Origin: Enterobacterales bacterium
GTDB lineage: Bacteria; Pseudomonadota; Gammaproteobacteria; Enterobacterales; Enterobacteriaceae
DNA length: 64,000 nucleotides
Assembly (NCBI GenBank): GCA_015654925.1
Contig: JAATFX010000060.1
Location: 62,001-126,000, forward strand
Reading direction: 5' to 3'
Part shown: in pieces, positions 8,929 through 16,619 of the stretch
How positions within the stretch are numbered: the first letter of the stretch is position 1
Layout of the letters: each line of letters opens with the position of its first letter
Program-made: the position numbers and the translations under genes
The notes under the pieces: model-generated
Told to the model about the DNA's origin: nothing
Database searches by the model: none
The model's input: the letters and a program-made list of their open reading frames with translations, nothing else

Positions 8929-10410
8929 ATGGAGTTTCTTGCCGTTGAACATGTTACCAAGACATTTGATGGGGTCACGGCCTTAAACGATGTCAGCTTT
9001 GACATTAACGTCGGAGAAATTCACGGTTTAGTGGGAGAGAACGGCTGCGGTAAATCGACCCTGATGAAGATTGTCGCCGGCGTATTGGATTTTGATCGCG
9101 GCATCCTGCGCGTTAACGGCCGGCAGATTGAAAAATACTCGGCTATCGAGGCGGTCAAGCAGGGCATAGGTATTATTTATCAGGATCTATCGTTGTTCCC
9201 GAACTTAACGGTGCTGGAGAATATCTACGTCAGCCAGATGGTGAATAATACCCGCTCGCTGGTATTTTCGGCCACCTACCGGGCCAAGGTGGACGCCATT
9301 ATCGCGCAATTAGGCATCACTATCGATCTGGATGCCTACGTGGATGATTTGCCCATCGCCAAACAGCAACTGGTGGCCATCGCCCGGGCGTTAATCAATG
9401 ACTCCCGGCTGATTATTCTGGACGAACCCACCACCGCGCTGACGCGCACCGAAATAAAGCATTTATTCGTCATTCTCAATCGGCTGCGTTCCCAAGGCAT
9501 TTCTTTTATTTTTATCAGCCATAAATTAAACGAGCTGCTGGAAATCTGCGATCGCATTACCGTCATGCGCGACGGCAAGCTGATCGATACCGCGGCCAGC
9601 GCCGCGCTGAGTACCGCGAAAATAGAAGCGCTGATGCTGGGATACGAGCTGACATACCCGCCCAAGCAGTCCCATGCCACGGGCGAAGTGCTGCTGAGCG
9701 TGCGCGGGCTGTGCAAGAAAAACAGTTTTCAGGATATCAGTTTTGATTTACACCGGGGCGAAGTGCTGGGCATCGCCGGATTGCTGGGAGCGGGGCGCAC
9801 CGAGTTGGCGCTGGCGCTGTTTGGCGTGGAACCGGCCCAAAGCGGGCGGATTTTAATCGATAACCGGCCGGTGGCGATCAATAACGTCAGCGCCGCCGTC
9901 GCCAACGGCATTGCCTATGTGCCCGAAGACCGGCTGTCCCAAGGGCTGATCATGGAGCAAAGCATTGCGGCCAATACCGCTATCTGTTCGCTCAAAGACT
10001 ATCTTAACCCGCTGAAATTGCTTGATACCGGCAAAATGCGCGCCGCGGTCGCCGGCCTGCTTAAAGGCATGCAGGTGAAGTACGGCGATATGGATAAAGA
10101 GATCCGCATGCTGTCCGGCGGTAATCAGCAAAAAGTGGTGTTGGCGAAATGGCTGGCGACCAATCCGCGCATCTTTATTCTTGACAGCCCGACGGTGGGG
10201 ATTGATGTGGGCGCTAAAAGTTATATCTACCAGACGGTAAAAGAAAAGGCGGCGGAGGGGATGGGTATTGTGTTTATTTCCGATGAGCTGCCCGAGCTGC
10301 TGGCTAATTGCGATCGGATTATTATGATGACCCGAGGCCGTTTCGGTAAAGAATATAACACCGATGCTGTCGGCAACGAGGCGCTGCAACAGGATTTGGA
10401 AAGCGTCTGA
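8929..10410 (+). CDS. Sugar ABC transporter ATP-binding protein (RbsA/LsrA type, two domains)
   Basis: 493-residue tandem ATPase energising the sugar importer. Domain 1 has a complete Walker A (GENGCGKST) and Walker B (LIILDEPTTALT). Domain 2, from about residue 245, has the degenerate loop GLLGAGRTE, the signature LSGGNQQKV and a Walker B reading FILDSPTVGIDVGAK. There the catalytic Glu is Ser, so the second site probably binds but does not hydrolyse ATP. Asymmetry of this kind is known in this transporter class. GAGGAATAATCC before the ATG. Operon position 4. Confidence 0.92.
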   Translation: MEFLAVEHVTKTFDGVTALNDVSFDINVGEIHGLVGENGCGKSTLMKIVAGVLDFDRGILRVNGRQIEKYSAIEAVKQGIGIIYQDLSLFPNLTVLENIYVSQMVNNTRSLVFSATYRAKVDAIIAQLGITIDLDAYVDDLPIAKQQLVAIARALINDSRLIILDEPTTALTRTEIKHLFVILNRLRSQGISFIFISHKLNELLEICDRITVMRDGKLIDTAASAALSTAKIEALMLGYELTYPPKQSHATGEVLLSVRGLCKKNSFQDISFDLHRGEVLGIAGLLGAGRTELALALFGVEPAQSGRILIDNRPVAINNVSAAVANGIAYVPEDRLSQGLIMEQSIAANTAICSLKDYLNPLKLLDTGKMRAAVAGLLKGMQVKYGDMDKEIRMLSGGNQQKVVLAKWLATNPRIFILDSPTVGIDVGAKSYIYQTVKEKAAEGMGIVFISDELPELLANCDRIIMMTRGRFGKEYNTDAVGNEALQQDLESV

Positions 10411-10430
10411 CTGAATGAGGTTATTTTATT

Positions 10431-11450
10431 ATGGATATCTATAAACTGTTTAAGGCCCGAGAATCGCTGCTGCTGATTTTGATTATTCTATTTTCCATTG
10501 GAATAGCGCTGATTAATCCCGCGTTTATTTCCTTGGACAATATTGCCAGTTTATTAAAGTCTTACACCGTGCTGGGTATTTTTGCCCTGGGCGTCTTGCT
10601 GGTGCTGATTTCCGGCGGTTTTGATGTGTCGTTTACCGCTATCGCGCAGGTGGTGCAATACGCCATTGTTTATTATTTTATCCAGGAAAACCTGGACAAT
10701 ATCTACCTGGCGATTGTATGCAGCCTGATTATCGGCGCGGTGATGGGGTTATTCAACGGGGTGATTATCTATTATTTTAAAATTACCGCCATTATCGTTA
10801 CCATCGCCACCAACAGCCTGTTCTACGGCTTGCTGTATGTCGTGACCCAAGGGGATTTGATTTACGATATTCCTCCCTCGTTCCTGGGGTTGGCCGAATT
10901 GAAAATTTTGCCGCTGCATGCCGCCAACGGCTCGCTTTATGGCATCAGTTTTGTCACCTGCCTGTGGTTCCTGCTGGCCATCGCCATGCATTTTTTCCTG
11001 CGGCACACCGTGCTGGGCCGCAGCGTCTACGCCGTCGGCGGTAATGCCCTCTCGGCGGAACGGGTCGGCTTTAACCTGAAAAAAACCACGCTGTTTATCT
11101 ACACCCTGGTGGGCGCTATTTCCGGCTTCGCCAGCATCGTCCAGGTTTCCATCGTGCAAACGGTGATTCCAAATTCCATTGTCGGTTCGGAACTCCAGGT
11201 GATCGCCGCCGTGGTTCTGGGGGGCGCGTCGGTCACCGGCGGGCGCGGCAGCGTTTTGGGCACGATGCTGGGCGTACTGCTGTTCGCCATTCTCAGCAAC
11301 AGCCTGACGCTGCTGAAAGTCTCCCCTTATTACTACAACGTCTTCACCGGCCTGGTTATTTTGTTAAGCGTGGCGATCAACGCGCTGCAGGTTATCAAAC
11401 AACGACGTTCCAGGGTGCGCGTTCTGGTCGAGCTTAAGGAGCCATCATGA
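10431..11450 (+). CDS. Sugar ABC transporter permease (first)
   Basis: 339-residue inner-membrane protein of the RbsC/LsrC family with eight to ten hydrophobic helices and the family motif GGxSVTGGRGSVLGTMLGVLL near the C-terminus. Its last codons overlap the next permease by four bases (ATGA), so the two are co-translated and probably form a heterodimeric channel, as LsrC/LsrD do. The start is preceded by GAGG about 11 bases upstream. Confidence 0.9.
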   Translation: MDIYKLFKARESLLLILIILFSIGIALINPAFISLDNIASLLKSYTVLGIFALGVLLVLISGGFDVSFTAIAQVVQYAIVYYFIQENLDNIYLAIVCSLIIGAVMGLFNGVIIYYFKITAIIVTIATNSLFYGLLYVVTQGDLIYDIPPSFLGLAELKILPLHAANGSLYGISFVTCLWFLLAIAMHFFLRHTVLGRSVYAVGGNALSAERVGFNLKKTTLFIYTLVGAISGFASIVQVSIVQTVIPNSIVGSELQVIAAVVLGGASVTGGRGSVLGTMLGVLLFAILSNSLTLLKVSPYYYNVFTGLVILLSVAINALQVIKQRRSRVRVLVELKEPS

Positions 11451-12481
11451 AGGACATTAGCAGCAGTAACCGTCCAGGCGCTAAAATGGGCCTGCCGGCG
11501 TTTATCGGCGAAAACGCCTCGCTTTACGTGGTGCTGATTGCCGTATTGGTATTAATGTACGCGCTCAACGGCGCCAAGTTTCTCAGCGTGCAGAACTTCG
11601 GCTCCATGGCCTATCAATTGCCCATCGTCGGGTTCTTGGCGCTGGGCATGATGATTTCCATGCTGTCCGGCGGCATCAATTTGTCGATTATCGCCACCAC
11701 CAATCTCAACGGCATCGTCATCGCGCTGTTTTTGCAAGCGTTTGCCCCCCAGGGCATGAAATTGGCGTCGGGGGAGTGGATTGCGGCCGCCATCGCCCTG
11801 GGGCTGGCGGCTTGTATTCTGGTCGGGGTGATTAACGGCCTGCTGATCGCGCTGCTGAAAATTCCGGATATTCTGGTGACCCTGGGTACCATGACGCTGA
11901 TTTCCGGCCTGAACGTGGTATTGACCAAAGGTTATACCATTACCGGTTTTCCCGCGGCGCTGGTGAATATCGGCAACGGCCAAACCCTGGGGCTGCCCAA
12001 TTCGCTCTTTCTGTTTGCCGCCGCCGCTATCGTCACCTCGGTGATTCTCAACAAGACCCGCTTTGGTTTTAACCTGTATATGATGGGTTCCAACCCCATC
12101 GCCGCGCGCTTTTCCAATATCAATACCGTGTATGTCACGGTGATCCAGTATGTATTGTCTTCCTGCTTCGCCGCCCTGACCGCCCTGGTGATGATGGGCC
12201 AGCTCAATTCGGTAAAAGCCAGCTATGCGGATTCCTATCTGCTGGTGGCGGTATTGGCGGCATTCCTGGGCAAGGTCAGCCCGTTCGGCGGGTTTGGCCG
12301 GGTTTCCGGGGTGGTGCTGGCGGTCATGATTTTGCAACTGGTCTCCAGCGGCCTGAATTTGCTGCGCCTGGACCCGTTTATGATCACCGCCACCTGGGGC
12401 GGCATCATTATCATTATTGTGGTGTGCCGCGGCCTGTTTTCGTATCTGAACCAACAAATGAAACTGCGCAAACGCGCCTGA
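11447..12481 (+). CDS. Sugar ABC transporter permease (second)
   Basis: 344-residue partner permease of the same family, with about ten hydrophobic helices. The conserved region near residue 260 reads AAFLGKVSPFGGFGRVSGVVLAV, a divergent form of the GG-x-S/T-x-x-G-G-x-G motif, so it is the less canonical of the pair. The ATG overlaps the preceding stop. The mak-like kinase starts 31 bases after its stop with no terminator between. Confidence 0.9.
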   Translation: MKDISSSNRPGAKMGLPAFIGENASLYVVLIAVLVLMYALNGAKFLSVQNFGSMAYQLPIVGFLALGMMISMLSGGINLSIIATTNLNGIVIALFLQAFAPQGMKLASGEWIAAAIALGLAACILVGVINGLLIALLKIPDILVTLGTMTLISGLNVVLTKGYTITGFPAALVNIGNGQTLGLPNSLFLFAAAAIVTSVILNKTRFGFNLYMMGSNPIAARFSNINTVYVTVIQYVLSSCFAALTALVMMGQLNSVKASYADSYLLVAVLAAFLGKVSPFGGFGRVSGVVLAVMILQLVSSGLNLLRLDPFMITATWGGIIIIIVVCRGLFSYLNQQMKLRKRA

Positions 12482-12512
12482 TGCTTTCCATACATAGAAT
12501 AAAGGTGTTGTT

Positions 12513-13424
12513 ATGTATATCGGTATTGATTTAGGTGGCACCAAGGTGGAGGTCATTGCCCTTGATCCGGCGGGACGGGAACTGTACCGCTATCGGGTGC
12601 CCACGCCGCGCGACGATTATGACCAGACGCTGATCGCCATCCGCGATCTAATCCTGCGGGCCGAACAGGCCGTGGGGCGGCAAGGCTCCATCGGCATCGG
12701 CATTCCCGGCACGATCTCGCAGCAAACCGGCAAAATCAAGAACGCCAATTCGGTTTGGCTTAACGGCCGGTCGTTTAAACAGGATCTGGGGACGTTGCTG
12801 CAACGTCCGTTCGAGGTGGCCAATGATGCCAACTGCCTGGCGATCTCCGAAGCCACCGACGGCGCGGGCGCGGGCGTGGAATTGGTATTTGCCGTGATTA
12901 TCGGCACCGGCTGCGGCGGCGGGCTGGCCATAAATACCCGGGTTTATCCCGGCCATAACGGCATTGCCGGCGAATGGGGCCATAACCCGCTGCCCTGGCC
13001 GGACGAGACCGAGCGGGTCTATCAGCGCGAAGTGCCTTGCTATTGCGGCAAAACGGGCTGTAACGAAACCTTTATTTCGGGCACCGGCTTCGCCACCACC
13101 TACCGCCGGCTTAGCGGGCTGTCCCTGAAAGGCGAAGATATCATGCGCCTGGCCGACGCCGGCGATCCCTACGCCGAGCAGGCGCTGCGGCAGTATGAGA
13201 TTCGCCTGGCCAAAGCGCTGGCGGGCGTGATCCATATTATCGATCCGGGGGTGATTGTTCTGGGCGGGGGCATGAGCAACGTGGATCGGCTGTATGCCTC
13301 GTTGCCGGAACTCTTGCCCCAGTGGGTGTTCGGCGGGGAGTGCGATACGCCGATTGTCAAAGCCCGCCACGGCGATTCCAGCGGCGTGCGCGGCGCGGCC
13401 TGGTTGCCCCGGCTGGGCAAGTAG
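12513..13424 (+). CDS. mak: Manno(fructo)kinase, ROK family
   Basis: 303-residue kinase that matches E. coli Mak (302 residues) almost block for block: [15 protein letters not shown] with the ATP phosphate loop, GIGIPGTIS, the ROK catalytic region NDANCLA, GTGCGGG, the zinc motif CYCGKTGC and C-terminal [13 protein letters not shown]. Mak phosphorylates fructose, and less well mannose and other hexoses, to the 6-phosphate. Here it ends the ABC sugar operon, so it should trap the imported ketose or aldose after uptake. It may be the operon's own copy or the only Mak of the organism; the window cannot tell. Confidence 0.9.
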   Translation: MYIGIDLGGTKVEVIALDPAGRELYRYRVPTPRDDYDQTLIAIRDLILRAEQAVGRQGSIGIGIPGTISQQTGKIKNANSVWLNGRSFKQDLGTLLQRPFEVANDANCLAISEATDGAGAGVELVFAVIIGTGCGGGLAINTRVYPGHNGIAGEWGHNPLPWPDETERVYQREVPCYCGKTGCNETFISGTGFATTYRRLSGLSLKGEDIMRLADAGDPYAEQALRQYEIRLAKALAGVIHIIDPGVIVLGGGMSNVDRLYASLPELLPQWVFGGECDTPIVKARHGDSSGVRGAAWLPRLGK

Positions 13425-13517
13425 CGCGGCCGCGCACATTAAAAGCTAAGGTTATGACGGTTAAAGGTCTATGCTTACCGATATCGTTATTTTGCACAAT
13501 TATCGGAGCAGCACGCT

Positions 13518-13751
13518 ATGAGCGAACCAAAAACCGCCGGGGTCACCGACCCGAAGCCAGCCACCGTGGACGGAAAAAAACCTGAAGACGTGACCATCAG
13601 CGAAGGATTGTCGAAAATCTTCGAGGCCGGCGAAGAGCTGACCCCCGAACAGATCGATGCGATGGCCGAACAGTCGAAAAATGCCGCGAAGCAGAGCCAG
13701 GACGCGCGCGACAACAAAAACGCCCAAATCGAATCCGGCAAAGATCATTAA
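13518..13751 (+). CDS. Small hydrophilic protein of unknown function
   Basis: 77 residues, very rich in Lys, Glu, Asp, Ala and Gln, with no Cys, no signal peptide and no membrane segment. The middle part (EGLSKIFEAGEELTPEQIDAM) could form amphipathic helices and the tail looks disordered. GGAG lies nine bases before the ATG, and codon use matches the neighbours, so it is probably a real gene. I do not recognise a family. It lies between mak and the nuclease gene and is followed by a GC-rich hairpin. Confidence 0.6.
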   Translation: MSEPKTAGVTDPKPATVDGKKPEDVTISEGLSKIFEAGEELTPEQIDAMAEQSKNAAKQSQDARDNKNAQIESGKDH

Positions 13752-13769
13752 TCCGCGATTATCAATTTT

Positions 13770-13790
13770 CCGGGGCCTGCCGGGCCCCGG
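13770..13790 (+). terminator. GC-rich hairpin after the small hydrophilic gene
   Basis: CCGGGGCC-TGCCG-GGCCCCGG, a perfect 8-bp stem 18 bases after the stop codon. No U-run follows, so it is a likely but incomplete intrinsic terminator. Confidence 0.45.
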
Positions 13791-13896
13791 CTTACCCCTT
13801 GGATTCCCCGAAGAAATAACCTTGCTATTGTAAAGGACAATCCGGTCCGTTTAGCGGTAAACTTCCCTATCTTTTGCCTGGGGGATGTTTCGCTAA

Positions 13897-15177
13897 ATGC
13901 AACTCGATGAAGCGGCGGTGGGTCAGCTGATAGAACGCTGGCGCGGCGATCCGGCCGGTACCTATCAAAGCTGGTTTTTATGGCCGGAGCGCATCAAAAA
14001 TTTCCGCTCGATCCGCCGCGGCATTGCCCAGGTGGTAGCGGAAATCGAAGCCGGTACCTTCGGCAATCTTTATCGCGGCTCGTCGCTGGAAACCATTGTG
14101 CATTCCATTGCGGAACAGCGGCAAATCTTTAAAGGCGCCGACCACGCTTTTTTATGGAAGCCCAAACTGCGCATCCCCGACATTTATGAAAATCCCGGCA
14201 ATCAGCGGGCGTTCGGACATTTGTTGTTTTCCTGCGCCGGCTGCACCCAAGCCGAGCAGATAATTCACGCTATCCACGATATCGATCGGCTGGCGATTAA
14301 AGGGCTGGGGCCGGCGGTCGCCAATTTGCTCTATTTCCTGCATCCCACGCTGATGCCGCCGTGTAATACCGCCATCGTCAAAGGCTACAACGCGCTGACC
14401 GGCGCGAATGTCAAGCTGGGTAAATGGTCGGAATATCTGGCCATGCGCCAGGGAATTCTGGCCCTTAATCAGACCTTCGGCCATTTGCTGTCCAACGATC
14501 TCGGCGCCGTGGCCGGCTTATTGTTCGATTTGGGGTCCGGGCGTTATCCCGCACCGCCCAGAGCCGACGATGCGGCCGGGCGGGCACAATGGCTGGCCGA
14601 TTTGGCGCAGGTGCGCGCCGACAGCGCCGCCGTGGCCAACGCCCGGCAACTGGCCGGGGAAAACGACCGTACCCATACCGAAATCCAGGGCTGGCTACGG
14701 GATCTGGGCCTGGCGCTGGGTTACAATATCTGGATTGCATCCAACGACCGCCGCCGTCCCTATGATGGCGGGGTGCTGGGCCAGGGTTGCCTGGAACAAT
14801 TGCCGCCGGATATTATGGCTTCGCCGGCCGCCGATGCCATTCGCCTGATTGACGTATTGTGGCTCGATGGGGAGCGCCAGCGGGTAATGGCGGCCTTTGA
14901 GGTGGAGCACACCACCTCCATCTATTCCGGTATCGTGCGTATGCTGGATTTGGCCCTGAGCGGCGATACCCATGCCAGCGAAGGCCTGTTTCTGGTGGCG
15001 CCGGACAACCGGGAGGAGGAAGTGCTGGCGCAGCTGCGCCGGCCGGCCTTTAGCCGGGTGGCCGATTTGCAGGTGCGTTATCTCACCTATGGCGAGCTGG
15101 CGAGCAACCGCGCGGCGCTGGCGCGTTTCGGCCACGGGATAAAAGGCATGTACGCCATTTCAAAATGTTTACTCTGA
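13897..15177 (+). CDS. Predicted DNA-acting nuclease: HhH domain plus PD-(D/E)xK-like domain
   Basis: 426 residues. Residues about 130-165 (LAIKGLGPAVANLLYFLHP followed by an NTAIVKGYNAL helix) look like a helix-hairpin-helix DNA-binding element. The C-terminal part (about 258-400) resembles restriction-endonuclease folds. It has a helix TEIQGWLRDLGLALGYNIWIA, then IDVLWL with Asp319, then AAFEVEHTTSIYSGIVRMLDL with Glu335 and Glu337, where a PD-(D/E)xK enzyme has its catalytic strand. The lysine of the motif is not obvious, so activity is uncertain. There is no methyltransferase beside it. Ends convergent with focA. Function unassigned; restriction or repair are both possible. Confidence 0.6.
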   Translation: MQLDEAAVGQLIERWRGDPAGTYQSWFLWPERIKNFRSIRRGIAQVVAEIEAGTFGNLYRGSSLETIVHSIAEQRQIFKGADHAFLWKPKLRIPDIYENPGNQRAFGHLLFSCAGCTQAEQIIHAIHDIDRLAIKGLGPAVANLLYFLHPTLMPPCNTAIVKGYNALTGANVKLGKWSEYLAMRQGILALNQTFGHLLSNDLGAVAGLLFDLGSGRYPAPPRADDAAGRAQWLADLAQVRADSAAVANARQLAGENDRTHTEIQGWLRDLGLALGYNIWIASNDRRRPYDGGVLGQGCLEQLPPDIMASPAADAIRLIDVLWLDGERQRVMAAFEVEHTTSIYSGIVRMLDLALSGDTHASEGLFLVAPDNREEEVLAQLRRPAFSRVADLQVRYLTYGELASNRAALARFGHGIKGMYAISKCLL

Positions 15178-15281
15178 CGGGTTATCGATATGGCGGCCCC
15201 ATGGGGCAGGGCGGATGCCGCCCCCGCCCACTGTCGATGCCGCGTTCGTCAAAAGTGCCGTTGCGCCGTCATGACGGTTCG

Positions 15282-15307
15282 TCACCGCCGCCACCGGCGG
15301 GCGGTGA
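15282..15307. terminator. Strong hairpin between convergent nuclease and focA genes
   Basis: TCACCGCC-GCC...GGC-GGCGGTGA, an 11-bp interrupted GC stem midway between the two convergent stop codons. It could end transcription from either side; no U-run on either strand. Confidence 0.45.
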
Positions 15308-15339
15308 TCGGCCACAGCATGTCGCCTCCCGGTTGCCGG

Positions 15340-16197
15340 TTAGTGGCGCACATCCCCCGGGCGCAAATAAATCACCCAATAGGTTAACCCCACCAGCAGG
15401 CCGCCGCCGATAATATTGCCAATGGTGACCGGAATCAGGTTATCCACGATAAAATGCCCCACCGTGAGATCGGGAAACTGGTCCGGCGTGAGGTGAACCG
15501 CTTGCCAAAAGGCGGGCGATGCAAAATCACGGATAACAATCGCTAGGGGAATCAGGAACATATTAGCAATACTATGTTCAAAACCACTGGCGACAAACAT
15601 GCCGATGGGCAGCAGTATGGCGAAAATTTTATCGCTGAGCGAATGGCCCGAGTAGCTTAACCACACCGCCAGGCAGACCATCAGGTTGGCCAGAATGCCC
15701 AGGCACACCGCCTCGATAAAGGTGTGGTGCAGTTTATGATCGGCGGTCAGCAAGACGTTCAGGCCCCATCCCCCGTTGCCGGCCATGGTTTGGCCGGCAA
15801 ACCAAATCAGCGCCATAAAAAACAGCGCGCCCACCAGGTTGCCGATATAAACATTGAGCCAGTTGAGGGCTAACTGGCCCCAGGTAATTCTGCCGCTGGC
15901 CTTGGCCACCACCGTTAGTACCGTGGAGGTGAACAGGTCGGCGCCGCAGACCACCACCAAGATCAGGCCGAGGGAAAAGCACAGGCCGCCCACCAGCTTG
16001 GTCAGGCCGCCGGCAGGGCCGGGGCCGGCGGTAACGGTAATATAAAACGCAAAGGCGATGGAGATAAACATGCCGGCGGTCATGGCCAGAAAAAAGGTAA
16101 TTTCCGGTTTTTTCGTGGTTTTATATACGCCAGCCTCTTCGGCCATTTTGGCCATTTCCGCAGGGAGGCGTAGATCAAAAGAATTTTCGATATTCAT
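15340..16197 (-). CDS. focA: Formate channel FocA (FNT family)
   Basis: 285-residue inner-membrane pentameric channel that lets formate out or in. It is closer to FocA than FocB by eye. Shared blocks are FDLRLPAEMAKMAEEAGVYK, KLVGGLCFSLGLILVVVCGADLFTSTVL, ASGRITWGQLALNWLNVY and ASGFEHSIANMF with the pore His. Six hydrophobic helices. Unlike the usual case there is no pflB next to it. Instead it is divergent from hyfR and carries its own candidate sigma-54 promoter, so it appears to be dedicated to feeding formate hydrogenlyase. Start at 16197 (MNIENS), with the GGGAGT of the upstream sequence close by. Confidence 0.93.
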   Translation of the reverse strand: MNIENSFDLRLPAEMAKMAEEAGVYKTTKKPEITFFLAMTAGMFISIAFAFYITVTAGPGPAGGLTKLVGGLCFSLGLILVVVCGADLFTSTVLTVVAKASGRITWGQLALNWLNVYIGNLVGALFFMALIWFAGQTMAGNGGWGLNVLLTADHKLHHTFIEAVCLGILANLMVCLAVWLSYSGHSLSDKIFAILLPIGMFVASGFEHSIANMFLIPLAIVIRDFASPAFWQAVHLTPDQFPDLTVGHFIVDNLIPVTIGNIIGGGLLVGLTYWVIYLRPGDVRH

Positions 16198-16290
16198 AAT
16201 TACTCCCGGTTATTTTTTTAATAACTGCTTGTTATTTACGGCTCGGTTGGTGTTCTGTAGGGACAGAAAAGACATGGTCGGGATTAATAA

Positions 16291-16306
16291 TGCATTTCCC
16301 GTACCA
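16291..16306 (-). promoter_or_regulatory. Candidate sigma-54 promoter of focA
   Basis: On the minus strand TGGTACGGGAAATGCA, with GG at -24 and GC at -12 at the required 10-base spacing and two departures from TGGCAC-N5-TTGCA. It lies about 94 bases before the focA ATG. Consistent with control by HyfR, but the weakest of the four sigma-54 sites in the island. Confidence 0.55.
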
Positions 16307-16595
16307 GCGTTGATCGAGGGTAAAGTTATTTCCGCCGCGCTGTGATAGATCTGGAACGGTGTGGAAATAACGGAATGTGAACGAGAATTATTTTCATTGC
16401 GGTCGAAATCGGACCAGGGCGACAGGGGGGGGAATTATCGATATATAATTGAATATATAACGAATTGATTTCCGCCATGACCTGCGGCTAAATCGCGATT
16501 TGGCGACATAATGAAATGCCGCATCAGATCAAATTAATGAATAGGGTGAATATTATTTCCGCCGGGTCTGCTTTAAAATGCGTTGAGGAATTAAT

Positions 16596-16619
16596 ATGAA
16601 GACTATGAAAAAATCCTGA
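16596..16619 (+). CDS. Seven-codon leader reading frame coupled to hyfR
   Basis: ATG AAG ACT ATG AAA AAA TCC TGA (MKTMKKS) has the only good ribosome site of the region (GAGGAA, seven bases upstream). Its TGA overlaps the hyfR ATG as TGATG, while hyfR has no Shine-Dalgarno of its own. It may allow translational coupling of the regulator. The alternative is that the first bases of hyfR carry a frameshift. Confidence 0.45.
   Translation: MKTMKKS

Noticed and set aside
7878..12481. AI-2 (lsr) uptake operon
   Set aside because: The binding protein is LsrB-like, but lsrK, lsrF, lsrG and lsrR are absent and the kinase is Mak-like.
15266..15277. Palindrome CCGTCATGACGG as another HyfR activator motif
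   Set aside because: It lacks the central AA and flanking TCG/CGA pattern and lies between two convergent gene ends with no promoter to serve.
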